Source: DASWID01 sp049682815 (lineage in GTDB: Bacteria; Desulfobacterota_D; UBA1144; Nemesobacterales; CSP1-2). Taken from it: a stretch of DNA of 64,000 nt. Of the stretch, positions 9,047-15,935 are shown piece by piece. Numbering within the stretch: position 1 is the first letter of the stretch; every line of letters starts with the position of its first letter. A program made the translations under genes and the position numbers. The stretch covers positions 1-64,000 of the forward strand of contig JBAUII010000006.1 of the NCBI GenBank assembly GCA_049682815.1. Direction: 5' to 3'. Below the pieces are notes generated by a model. The model was given only the letters and a program-made list of their open reading frames with translations, ran no database searches and was not told where the DNA came from.

Positions 9047-9127
9047 ATAATATTGAAATTGATATTCTCCTGTGTGATAATGACAGATTATTTATATCCC
9101 CTACGCAATTTTAAGGAGGAAATTCAG

Positions 9128-9943
9128 ATGGTGATGAATAAAGATGGCGTATTGAAGGGGCAGCGAGCGCTCGTAACCGGATCCAGTTCCGGTATAGGAA
9201 GGGAAGTCGCAATTGAGCTTGCCAAGGCTGGAGCCTCTGTTGCCATTAACTATAGAGCTGGCGGTGACAAAGCCAGACAGGTGGTCCAAGAGATAAAGGA
9301 TTCGGGAGGAGAGGCCATAGGGCTGCAGGCAGATGTCAGTAAAGAGGAAGACGTTCAGCGCATGTTTAAGGAAATGGTTGATGCTTATGGAAGCATCGAT
9401 ATACTGGTTAACAATGCAGGGATGCAGAGAGATGCCCCATTTCAGGAAATGACTCTTGAGCAATGGTACGCGGTAATCTCCGTAGATTTAACAGGTCAGT
9501 TCCTCTGTTCCAGAGAAGCTGTTAGAGAATTTTTAAGAAGGGGGATTGTTCCGGAATTGTCGAGCGCGATGGGGAAAATCATATGCATGTCCTCAGTGCA
9601 TGATGCCATTCCATGGGCCGGTCATGCGAATTATGCTGCCTCTAAAGGTGGGGTCAGTATGCTAATGAAAACGCTTGCCCAGGAGCTTGCTCCTAATCGT
9701 ATCCGTGTAAATGCTATTTCTCCCGGCGCCATTAAGACCGATATTAATAAATCTGTATGGGGTACTCCGGAGGGCATGCAGGGATTGCTCGAGTTAATTC
9801 CATATGGCCGTATTGGAGAGGTTTCCGATATTGCCAAGGCCGCAGTATGGCTGGCATCTGATGAGTCAGACTATGTAACTGGAGCCACGCTTTATGTGGA
9901 CGGTGGTATGACTCTCTATCCTAGTTTTAGGACCGGTGGTTAA
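9128..9943 (+). CDS. SDR oxidoreductase, glucose 1-dehydrogenase-like
   Basis: The start is placed at the ATG at 9128 because AAGGAGG lies just upstream (9113-9119); a longer frame from 9032 would run into the repeat. The 271-residue product is a classical short-chain dehydrogenase. It has the Rossmann nucleotide motif TGSSSGIG near residues 15-22, NNAG near 94, a catalytic Ser in SSVHDA, and the YAASK catalytic Tyr/Lys pair near 165-169. It ends with the typical VTGATLYVDGGMTLYPSF. The overall pattern is that of NAD(P)-dependent glucose 1-dehydrogenases, which oxidise glucose to glucono-lactone. A gluconolactonase-like gene follows 65 bases downstream, which supports this. The exact sugar is not proven. 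Confidence 0.85.
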   Translation: MVMNKDGVLKGQRALVTGSSSGIGREVAIELAKAGASVAINYRAGGDKARQVVQEIKDSGGEAIGLQADVSKEEDVQRMFKEMVDAYGSIDILVNNAGMQRDAPFQEMTLEQWYAVISVDLTGQFLCSREAVREFLRRGIVPELSSAMGKIICMSSVHDAIPWAGHANYAASKGGVSMLMKTLAQELAPNRIRVNAISPGAIKTDINKSVWGTPEGMQGLLELIPYGRIGEVSDIAKAAVWLASDESDYVTGATLYVDGGMTLYPSFRTGG

Positions 9944-10008
9944 GCCATTGGATATAGAGTTAGATATTGATCTATCGATCTCGAGTATCAACATTTCGAT
10001 TGAGAAAC

Positions 10009-10905
10009 ATGAGTGATAGAATTGAGAAAGTTGAGGCTGTTCTGGCATTACGGGCAGATGCAATCGTTGGTGAGTCGCCTGTTTGGAGTGCCGGTGAGAA
10101 TTTATTGTATTGGGTCGACATTACTAGAGGAGTGATTCACCGTTATCATCCAACTAGTGGTCTTGATGAAAAATTTAAGGTTCCACAACCAGTTTCTGCC
10201 CTTGCGTTGCGAGAAAAAGGGGGATTGGTGTTGGCTTTGAGGGATGGGTTTGCGTTTTTTGATCCTACAAGTGGCGAATTAGAGATGATCGGCGATCCTG
10301 AAGAGAATCTTCCAGACAACCGATTCAATGATGCAAAATGCGATCCTCAGGGCCGCTTCTGGGGTGGAACCATGTCCAATACGCGTTGGGACGAACCTTC
10401 GGGGAGCCTGTATCGACTTGACCCGGATCTTAAAATCGCAAAGATGAGGGGAGAAGTTGTTTGCTCCAATGGCATGGGTTGGAGTCCCGATGGCAAAACA
10501 ATGTATCACACAGAGAGCTTTCGCTACGCTATTTATGCTTTTGATTTCAACCCATCTAGCGGTGATATTTCTAATCGCAGGGTGTTCGCGACCGTCGATC
10601 AGAAAAGCGGGGGATTCCCAGACGGGTTGACTGTTGATCAGGACGGTTTTGTCTGGAGTGTCCATAACGCTGTGGCTAAGGTCGTGCGCTACAATCCTCG
10701 CGGCGTGATCGTAGCGGAGATTGAGGTTCCGGTTCCCCGCCCGTGCGGTTGCACCTTTGGTGGAGAGCACTTTGACAGGCTTTACATAACGACAGCTAGG
10801 GAGACGTTAACTGATGAGACGCTCAGGGAGATACCGCTCTGTGGAAGTATTTTTGTGGTTGAACCTGGAGTTAAAGGGTTTCCCGAGCCGCTTTTCAAAG
10901 GTTAA
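10009..10905 (+). CDS. SMP-30/gluconolactonase/LRE family protein
   Basis: A 298-residue six-bladed beta-propeller lactonase. The metal-binding residues expected in this family are visible: the Glu of GESPVW near residue 21, the Asn of RFNDAKCDPQGRFWGGTM near 104, the Asn of CSNGMGW and the Asp of FPDGLTVDQDG near 205. The family opens sugar lactones such as gluconolactone to the acid. It follows the glucose-dehydrogenase-like gene, so the pair would convert glucose to gluconate. The ATG at 10009 is chosen because it leaves a normal N-terminus; an in-frame earlier start at 9967 adds 14 unlikely residues. No strong ribosome site is visible, so translational coupling is possible. Confidence 0.85.
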   Translation: MSDRIEKVEAVLALRADAIVGESPVWSAGENLLYWVDITRGVIHRYHPTSGLDEKFKVPQPVSALALREKGGLVLALRDGFAFFDPTSGELEMIGDPEENLPDNRFNDAKCDPQGRFWGGTMSNTRWDEPSGSLYRLDPDLKIAKMRGEVVCSNGMGWSPDGKTMYHTESFRYAIYAFDFNPSSGDISNRRVFATVDQKSGGFPDGLTVDQDGFVWSVHNAVAKVVRYNPRGVIVAEIEVPVPRPCGCTFGGEHFDRLYITTARETLTDETLREIPLCGSIFVVEPGVKGFPEPLFKG

Positions 10906-11020
10906 AAGACTGATGAAGAAGGAATTTTCAGTCCCGGGCATTGAGTGGCTAAAGTTCTCATCGATGATAGTGGGGTTTCTATTGATGTCGACCCTAGCTT
11001 TATGGTCCTGAAGCCACGTG

Positions 11021-12130
11021 CTAAGTGAACAGATTATTGATGTCATCTATTGAAGCAGGCCGTAGTTTTGCGACCCACATGTTTTCTTCGACATGATTAA
11101 TTTTGCTCATGCCTACGAGCGCCGACGTAATCCCGGGGGTCGAGCGGACAAATTGTACCGCCCTCTGCGCATCGGTATCCAGATCTCTTAAGTGTTTTCC
11201 GATAAAGTCTGGAAGATTTTGTGTTAGTTGTCTTTGTAACAGAGACGAACTTGCTATAACCGTCACGCCTAGCCTGCTGGCCGACTCGAGCACAGTAAGC
11301 ATCTCTCCATCCAGGTTCTGATTTCTCAAGATCAGCGGTTCCGTCATTGCCAGGTTAAATGGTAGTTGTATTACTTTAAAGTTATGTTCTTTCCCGGCGA
11401 TCTTTTCAGCTAAATGAACGAACTCCGGTAGGGATAAAGCGCTATCATGTTTCGCTTCCTCTCGATAACCGTTCCATGTGGCAGTACCATACATCCTAAT
11501 TTTTCCATCCGAGACCTTCTTTTCCAAGAGTTCAAAAACATTAACTATGCATTTATTAAATTCTTCCTTGGAGAGTTCTCGCAGTTGTTCTTCCGGGTTA
11601 TGCAGATAATAAATATCTATCGATTCGAGGCCCAAATTTTCAAGGCTGGTTTCGAGCTGATTGGCGATGTATTTTGGGGTCATACAATGCATTCCGGATA
11701 CTATATCATCAAGCGTAGTAATTCCCGGCTCTAAGAAGTTTTCATCGAAGTATCTTCGGATGTTTGACGGAGGTTCGGAGTCAAAGGGAATATAACCACC
11801 CTTGGTTGCGACAATCAGCTCGTCTCTATGAACATTCCCCTCGTTAAATAGGGCTTCAAGGGCAGACCCTATTGCACGCTCACTCCTTTGGAATCTGTAA
11901 TTTATTGCGGTATCGATGTGATTACAACCCAGACCTATTGCATGTTTTAATGCATTTTGATAACTAATGTCGGTTGCATCGTCATGGTTTCCAAGATACG
12001 AGCCAAAGCCAATGGATGATATCCATAGATCCCGAATCTTCCTGAAATGGTCATGGCTGACGCGGTCTCCTAACTTTTCCCTATAGCGAAGAGTCCCCTC
12101 TTTCGTAGCGTATTCTTTCATTTTGTCCAT
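11021..12130 (-). CDS. Aldo/keto reductase family protein
   Basis: A 369-residue NADPH-dependent oxidoreductase with a TIM barrel. The catalytic tetrad can be read: Asp73 in HIDTAINYR, Tyr78, Lys110 in VATKGG and His177 in YYLHNPEE. The C-terminal cofactor block GITSALVGMSK near 340 is also present. It is longer than the usual 280-330 residues, with an N-terminal extension (about 35 residues before the first strand) and an insertion around residues 113-150. The substrate is unknown. It is a single gene, convergent with the gluconolactonase gene. Confidence 0.87.
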   Translation of the reverse strand: MDKMKEYATKEGTLRYREKLGDRVSHDHFRKIRDLWISSIGFGSYLGNHDDATDISYQNALKHAIGLGCNHIDTAINYRFQRSERAIGSALEALFNEGNVHRDELIVATKGGYIPFDSEPPSNIRRYFDENFLEPGITTLDDIVSGMHCMTPKYIANQLETSLENLGLESIDIYYLHNPEEQLRELSKEEFNKCIVNVFELLEKKVSDGKIRMYGTATWNGYREEAKHDSALSLPEFVHLAEKIAGKEHNFKVIQLPFNLAMTEPLILRNQNLDGEMLTVLESASRLGVTVIASSSLLQRQLTQNLPDFIGKHLRDLDTDAQRAVQFVRSTPGITSALVGMSKINHVEENMWVAKLRPASIDDINNLFT

Positions 12131-12400
12131 TACATAAAAATTGTGAATCTAAATAATTTGTCAAAGCTTTCTACCATTGAGACAGATAGGACAATATTAA
12201 TTTCTAAATCATCAAGCTATTACTGCTCGTTTACGAATTTATGAGAAATCATAACGACGAGCCTCTGCTCTCTAGATTAGTTTCTTAATCCAGTACGGGC
12301 AGTTGATAAGATAAAGCGACTGTCTAAGTTACTTTGCTCTTAAGTCAGATTAACCCGAGAATAGTTTATGGGTTTCCGCAGCGAGGAACTTCTTAAAGCT

Positions 12401-12604
12401 TTAGTTAACCTTAGTAACGTTGCTGGCCTGGAGTCCTTTTGGGCCTTGAGTCACTTCAAACTGAACTTCATCGCCTTCAATTAGGGACTTGAATCCAGAT
12501 GACTGAATTGCGCTGTAATGAACAAAAACATCATCACCGCCATCCTGCTCTATAAATCCATAGCCTTTGGATTCGTTAAACCACTTGACTTTACCTTTAC
12601 GCAA
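12401..12604 (-). CDS. Cold-shock domain protein (CspA family)
   Basis: A 67-residue single OB-fold nucleic-acid-binding protein that melts RNA structure. It carries RNP1 (KGYGFIEQ, residues 13-20) and RNP2 (DVFVHY, residues 25-30), and the length is exactly typical. The start codon is TTG (12604-12602), with AAGGAG about 9 bases upstream. A promoter-like pair lies at 12662-12635. Transcription is divergent from the thiol peroxidase gene. Confidence 0.95.
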   Translation of the reverse strand: MRKGKVKWFNESKGYGFIEQDGGDDVFVHYSAIQSSGFKSLIEGDEVQFEVTQGPKGLQASNVTKVN

Positions 12605-12634
12605 AATAATATCTCCTTAAAATAAATCTGGTAA

Positions 12635-12662
12635 AACATACATTTCTTTATAGGTTTGTCAA
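12635..12662 (-). promoter_or_regulatory. Sigma70-type promoter for the cold-shock gene
   Basis: On the minus strand TTGACA (12662-12657) is followed after 16 bases by TATGTT (12640-12635). This leaves a short leader of about 25-30 bases before the TTG start. Confidence 0.5.
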
Positions 12663-12787
12663 ACTATTGATCTCGTGGGAGCAAATATGACCTCGTAATT
12701 TCTATTGACATATAAACTACGACTATATAGCCTAATGAACGCTTAAAATCTTATTTGAGATCTTAAATCCGAGGAGGTATTCAAATT

Positions 12788-13309
12788 ATGGCACAGGAAA
12801 GGCCTGGAGCGGTAAAGATGAAGGGAAATCCTGTTACTTTATTGGGTCCAGAAATAAAGGTTGGTGACAAGGCTCCGGAGTTTAATGCGCTTGAAGCCTT
12901 GGGTTCTCCCCCGGTCACATTGGATAGTCTGAAGGGAAAGGTAAAGGTATTTAATGTTGTAGTGTCTGTTGACACACCTGTTTGTGATGTTCAAACAAAA
13001 CGTTTCAATCAAGAGGCGGCAAGCCTTCCAAGTGATGTGGAAATCCTTACAGTCAGCATGGATCTTCCATTTGCACTGAAGCGTTATTGCGGGGCAGCGG
13101 GAATTGATAAGGTAAGAACAATTTCCGATTATCGCGATGCAAATTTTGGGGAGGCTTATGGAGTATTGATGAAGGAAAATCGGCTTCTAGCTAGAGCAGT
13201 CTTTGTAGTAGATAAGAATGATACGGTTCAGTATGCGGAATATGTTGAAGAAGTGACGCACGAGCCAAACTACGACGGAGCGCTTGCCGCGATAAAGAAG
13301 GTCGCTTAG
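12788..13309 (+). CDS. tpx: Thiol peroxidase (Tpx-type peroxiredoxin)
   Basis: A 173-residue atypical two-Cys peroxiredoxin that reduces H2O2 and alkyl hydroperoxides with thioredoxin. The peroxidatic Cys66 lies in SVDTPVCDVQT and the resolving Cys101 in LKRYCGAAG, both at the positions typical of Tpx. FNVVVSVDTP and the catalytic Thr/Arg surroundings are conserved. GAGGAGG at 12771-12777 sits 10 bases before the ATG. An imperfect hairpin follows the gene. It is probably transcribed alone and acts in the cytoplasm or periplasm; no signal peptide is present. Confidence 0.95.
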   Translation: MAQERPGAVKMKGNPVTLLGPEIKVGDKAPEFNALEALGSPPVTLDSLKGKVKVFNVVVSVDTPVCDVQTKRFNQEAASLPSDVEILTVSMDLPFALKRYCGAAGIDKVRTISDYRDANFGEAYGVLMKENRLLARAVFVVDKNDTVQYAEYVEEVTHEPNYDGALAAIKKVA

Positions 13310-13334
13310 CGATCGCTCATCATTCATCAAGACG

Positions 13335-13355
13335 GAGCCCCGCATCTAAGGGCTC
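13335..13355 (+). terminator. Possible hairpin terminator after tpx
   Basis: GAGCCC (13335-13340) pairs with GGGCTC (13350-13355). A competing stem CCCGCAT (13339-13345) with ATGCGGG (13373-13379) overlaps it. No run of T follows, so this may be a structural repeat and not a true intrinsic terminator. Confidence 0.3.
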
Positions 13356-13460
13356 TATCGATCCTCTTCCGAATGCGGGATTGTGCTCGAGACTCTTTAA
13401 TTTGTTGATTCTTGGTGTATCATTAATAGAGATAAGTGAGCATACAAAGGAGAGAATGTC

Positions 13461-14024
13461 ATGGGGCTTGGAGAAATGTTTTCAAAGATATTTAATAGTG
13501 AAGGTGTTAAAGATCCAAAATCTAAGGAACAGGACAGTTCCGTACCTAACGGTGAAAATATCGGCGCTAAGGAAGGTGGCCCCCCGGAAGAAATAGATTT
13601 AAAAAGCAGACCTGTCGTCGGTAATGAGGGAAATCTGACTTCTTCGGCGAACGTAAACGAAGGTGGATCCGTGAGCGAATCTGAAGGGGCAAAGGGGGGA
13701 TTGACAAATGAGGGTTCAACTCCCGCCGAAGTTACCGAGGAAAACGTCTTAGATGTGCTAAGCGGCGTATACGACCCAGAGATTCCCATAGATATCGTAA
13801 ATTTGGGCCTGATATATGGTGTCGATATAGAAGATAGAAATGTTCATGTAAAAATGACTATGACTGCTCCCGGATGTCCGTCTTCTGCAGAAATAGCAGC
13901 AGAAGCAAAGATCCTTATCGAAGAGCTGCCGGGAGTGAATTCGGCTAGTATAGAGATAGTTTGGGATCCGCCATGGGACCCCAGCAGGATGAGTGAAGAC
14001 GCGAGGCAGAGTATGGGTCTTTAA
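13461..14024 (+). CDS. SufT/MIP18-like Fe-S assembly factor with a disordered N-terminal extension
   Basis: A 187-residue protein. The last 95 or so residues are the DUF59/MIP18 domain: VLSGVYDPEIPIDIVNLGL near 95-113, then MTMTAPGCPSS with the conserved reactive Cys near 139, and VWDPPWDPSRMSEDARQSMG at the end. This domain helps deliver or mature Fe-S clusters (SufT, PaaD, CIA2 relatives). The first 90 residues are polar, Gly/Glu/Ser-rich and probably unstructured, starting with an amphipathic MGLGEMFSKIFN. The ribosome site AAGGAGAG is at 13447. It stands alone and not in a suf operon. Its clients could include the many Fe-S proteins in ACIII and complex I. Confidence 0.82.
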   Translation: MGLGEMFSKIFNSEGVKDPKSKEQDSSVPNGENIGAKEGGPPEEIDLKSRPVVGNEGNLTSSANVNEGGSVSESEGAKGGLTNEGSTPAEVTEENVLDVLSGVYDPEIPIDIVNLGLIYGVDIEDRNVHVKMTMTAPGCPSSAEIAAEAKILIEELPGVNSASIEIVWDPPWDPSRMSEDARQSMGL

Positions 14025-14107
14025 TTCTACATGCCGCTTATTAAATTCGTTTCTTGAGCTTTTCAAGATTGTTCAGTCACTGTGTATTCTGTAGTGAGAG
14101 CGTGAAA

Positions 14108-14280
14108 GATGCACGATGCAAGATGCACGATCCATGAGGCATTATTCACGATACATGACGCATGATCCATGATCCATGATGAAAAACGGAAGTAAAAATT
14201 TTAATCCTGCATCGTGTATCCTGTATCCTGCATCGTGAATCGCGCATCCTAAATCCTGCATCATGTATCGTGCATCCTGC
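14108..14280. repeat. Inverted arrays of a 7-bp unit, 11 units per arm
   Basis: The left arm (14108-14184) is 77 bases of GATNCAN heptamers such as GATGCAC, GATGCAA and GATCCAT. The right arm (14204-14280) is 77 bases of ATCNTGN heptamers such as ATCCTGC, ATCGTGT and ATCATGT. Each arm has exactly 11 units, and the units are reverse complements in consensus, so the locus can fold into a long imperfect hairpin with a 19-base loop. It sits just before bioD. Related arrays are at 23990, 32238 and 50385. Confidence 0.85.
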
Positions 14281-14335
14281 ATCTATTTTTAAACGCAATC
14301 TAGGGTTTCTTACTAACTGGATGTAATCTCGCACA

Positions 14336-15073
14336 ATGTCCAATTTCCCGAAAGGAATCTTTGTTACCGGAACAGATACCGGTGTTGGTAAGACCGTGGT
14401 ATCGGCGATAATTGCCTGGAGTCTGCAGCAATCGGGTAAGAGGGTTGCGGTGATGAAGCCAGTCCAAACAGGTGCAGGTGAAGATGGACTATTGGATATA
14501 GAGTTTATTCAAAAAGTTATGGGGACTAACTATTCACTGGATGTGGTTTGTCCGTACAGATTTTCACTTCCACTCGCACCTCAGGTTGCCGCAAAATTAG
14601 CGGGACAGCGAATTGACGTTGACAAAATCAAGTCCGCTTATTTTGATCTAAGCTCATGGAGCGATATTGTGATTGTGGAGGGATCCGGCGGTTTACTGGT
14701 TCCTATAACAGAGACCTATTTCATGTCTGATTTAGCATATGATTTAGAGGTTGGTCTCATAATCGTAATTAGGCCGGGCCTTGGAACCATGAACCACACT
14801 CTCCTTACACTTGAGCATGCGAGATTGCGTGGCCTAAACATATTGGGATTTGTTATCAATAACTTTCCTGATACTCCTACCCTGGCGGAACGAAAGAACC
14901 CTGAGTTATTACTTAAACTTACAGAGGAGAAGATACTCGGTGTAATTCATCATGATCAGGGGATCAGCGTAGAAAGGGGGGATATAGGTAATCTAATCGA
15001 GATGTCGGGGACCACATTATCAGACGATCTTGGGGGGACCTTCTTAGTAGAGGATTTTATCTCAAGGCTTTAA
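14336..15073 (+). CDS. bioD: Dethiobiotin synthetase
   Basis: BioD makes dethiobiotin from diaminopelargonate, CO2 and ATP, the penultimate step of biotin synthesis. The 245-residue product has the P-loop GTDTGVGKT at residues 12-20, the substrate-binding MKPVQTGA near 41, and VEGSGGLLVPI near 117, all conserved in BioD. VINNFPD near 188 is the adenine-binding block. No other bio genes are adjacent. There is no clear ribosome site, and the start lies directly after the 11x7 hairpin repeat, which may therefore lie in its leader. Confidence 0.92.
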   Translation: MSNFPKGIFVTGTDTGVGKTVVSAIIAWSLQQSGKRVAVMKPVQTGAGEDGLLDIEFIQKVMGTNYSLDVVCPYRFSLPLAPQVAAKLAGQRIDVDKIKSAYFDLSSWSDIVIVEGSGGLLVPITETYFMSDLAYDLEVGLIIVIRPGLGTMNHTLLTLEHARLRGLNILGFVINNFPDTPTLAERKNPELLLKLTEEKILGVIHHDQGISVERGDIGNLIEMSGTTLSDDLGGTFLVEDFISRL

Positions 15074-15260
15074 TCTTTTCGCTATTAGATTGCGCAAATA
15101 ACCAATAAGCCATAGGCAATCGTTCAGGTGTCTCAAAAACGCATTTGACAGGGATAGGAACGAAAACCACCTACTGCAGAAATGTTATCACAATCGTTTT
15201 GCATTTAGATCAATGTCTCGCATATACTTACCACTTTGAATTGATTTCCCCCTAAAAAAC

Positions 15261-15288
15261 TTGACAGAATATGTCGATATGATATACA
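15261..15288 (+). promoter_or_regulatory. Sigma70-type promoter of the ACIII operon
   Basis: TTGACA (15261-15266) and TATACA (15283-15288) are separated by 16 bases, about 70 bases before actA. It is the best promoter match upstream of the operon. Confidence 0.6.
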
Positions 15289-15356
15289 TACTATCCGTTT
15301 GTTTAATTCTAGCTCTAAACTTTCCATCGAAAACGTATCAGAATTAAGGCAAACAG

Positions 15357-15923
15357 ATGAAAAAATGGCTCAATTTTACATCCGTTCCTATACTTGCAGT
15401 TATCACGGTGCTAATCTTTTACCATTATTCTGCCGAGAGCAGGGCTCAGGGGCCATCACAACCAATCTTTTTTAGTCATAAAATCCATGCCGGAGATAAC
15501 GAGATTCCTTGTCAGTACTGTCATAGCTATGTTGAAATTTCAACTATTCCCGGCATTCCTTCGGATCAAAAGTGCATCGGATGCCACCTTTTTATCATAG
15601 GTAAGGATGAGGATTATAAGTATGATGGCGGATCGATTAATATTAAGAATGAGATCGAGAAGGTAAAGGGTTACTGGGATCGAAATGAACCGATTCCATG
15701 GGTGAAAGTCACATTCTTGCCAGACTTTGTTCATTTTAATCATAAGCGACATATACGCCGTGAAATAGAATGCAAGGTTTGTCATGGCGAGATTCAAACA
15801 ATGGATGTACTTTATCAGGCGCAGAAGTTTAGCATGGGTTTTTGTATAACTTGTCATGAGGAAAAGGCTAGAGACGCTCAGGAATTGACCATGCTTAAGG
15901 ATTGTTTGACCTGCCATTATTAA
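15357..15923 (+). CDS. actA: Alternative complex III subunit ActA, pentaheme cytochrome c
   Basis: A 188-residue periplasmic cytochrome anchored by an N-terminal hydrophobic segment (residues 8-24). Five CxxCH heme sites are visible: CQYCH, CIGCH, CKVCH, CITCH and CLTCH, the last almost at the C-terminus. The spacing and the following actB identify it as the multiheme subunit of alternative complex III. That enzyme oxidises menaquinol and passes electrons to cytochrome c or a heme-copper oxidase. It is first gene of the operon; actB follows after 12 bases. Maturation needs a cytochrome c assembly system encoded elsewhere. Confidence 0.93.
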   Translation: MKKWLNFTSVPILAVITVLIFYHYSAESRAQGPSQPIFFSHKIHAGDNEIPCQYCHSYVEISTIPGIPSDQKCIGCHLFIIGKDEDYKYDGGSINIKNEIEKVKGYWDRNEPIPWVKVTFLPDFVHFNHKRHIRREIECKVCHGEIQTMDVLYQAQKFSMGFCITCHEEKARDAQELTMLKDCLTCHY

Positions 15924-15935
15924 TCTGGAGGGAAA

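Noticed and set aside
10913..11011. Small frame MKKEFSVPGIEWLKF after the lactonase gene
   Set aside because: It has a hydrophobic end but no clear ribosome site. Another frame of the same stretch reads AKVLIDDSGVSIDVDP, so this may be decayed coding sequence; neither is supported enough to annotate.
14103..14343. Open frame and possible CRISPR-like array
   Set aside because: The minus-strand frame is translated heptamer repeat. Units are 7 bases with no spacers, so it is not a CRISPR array.
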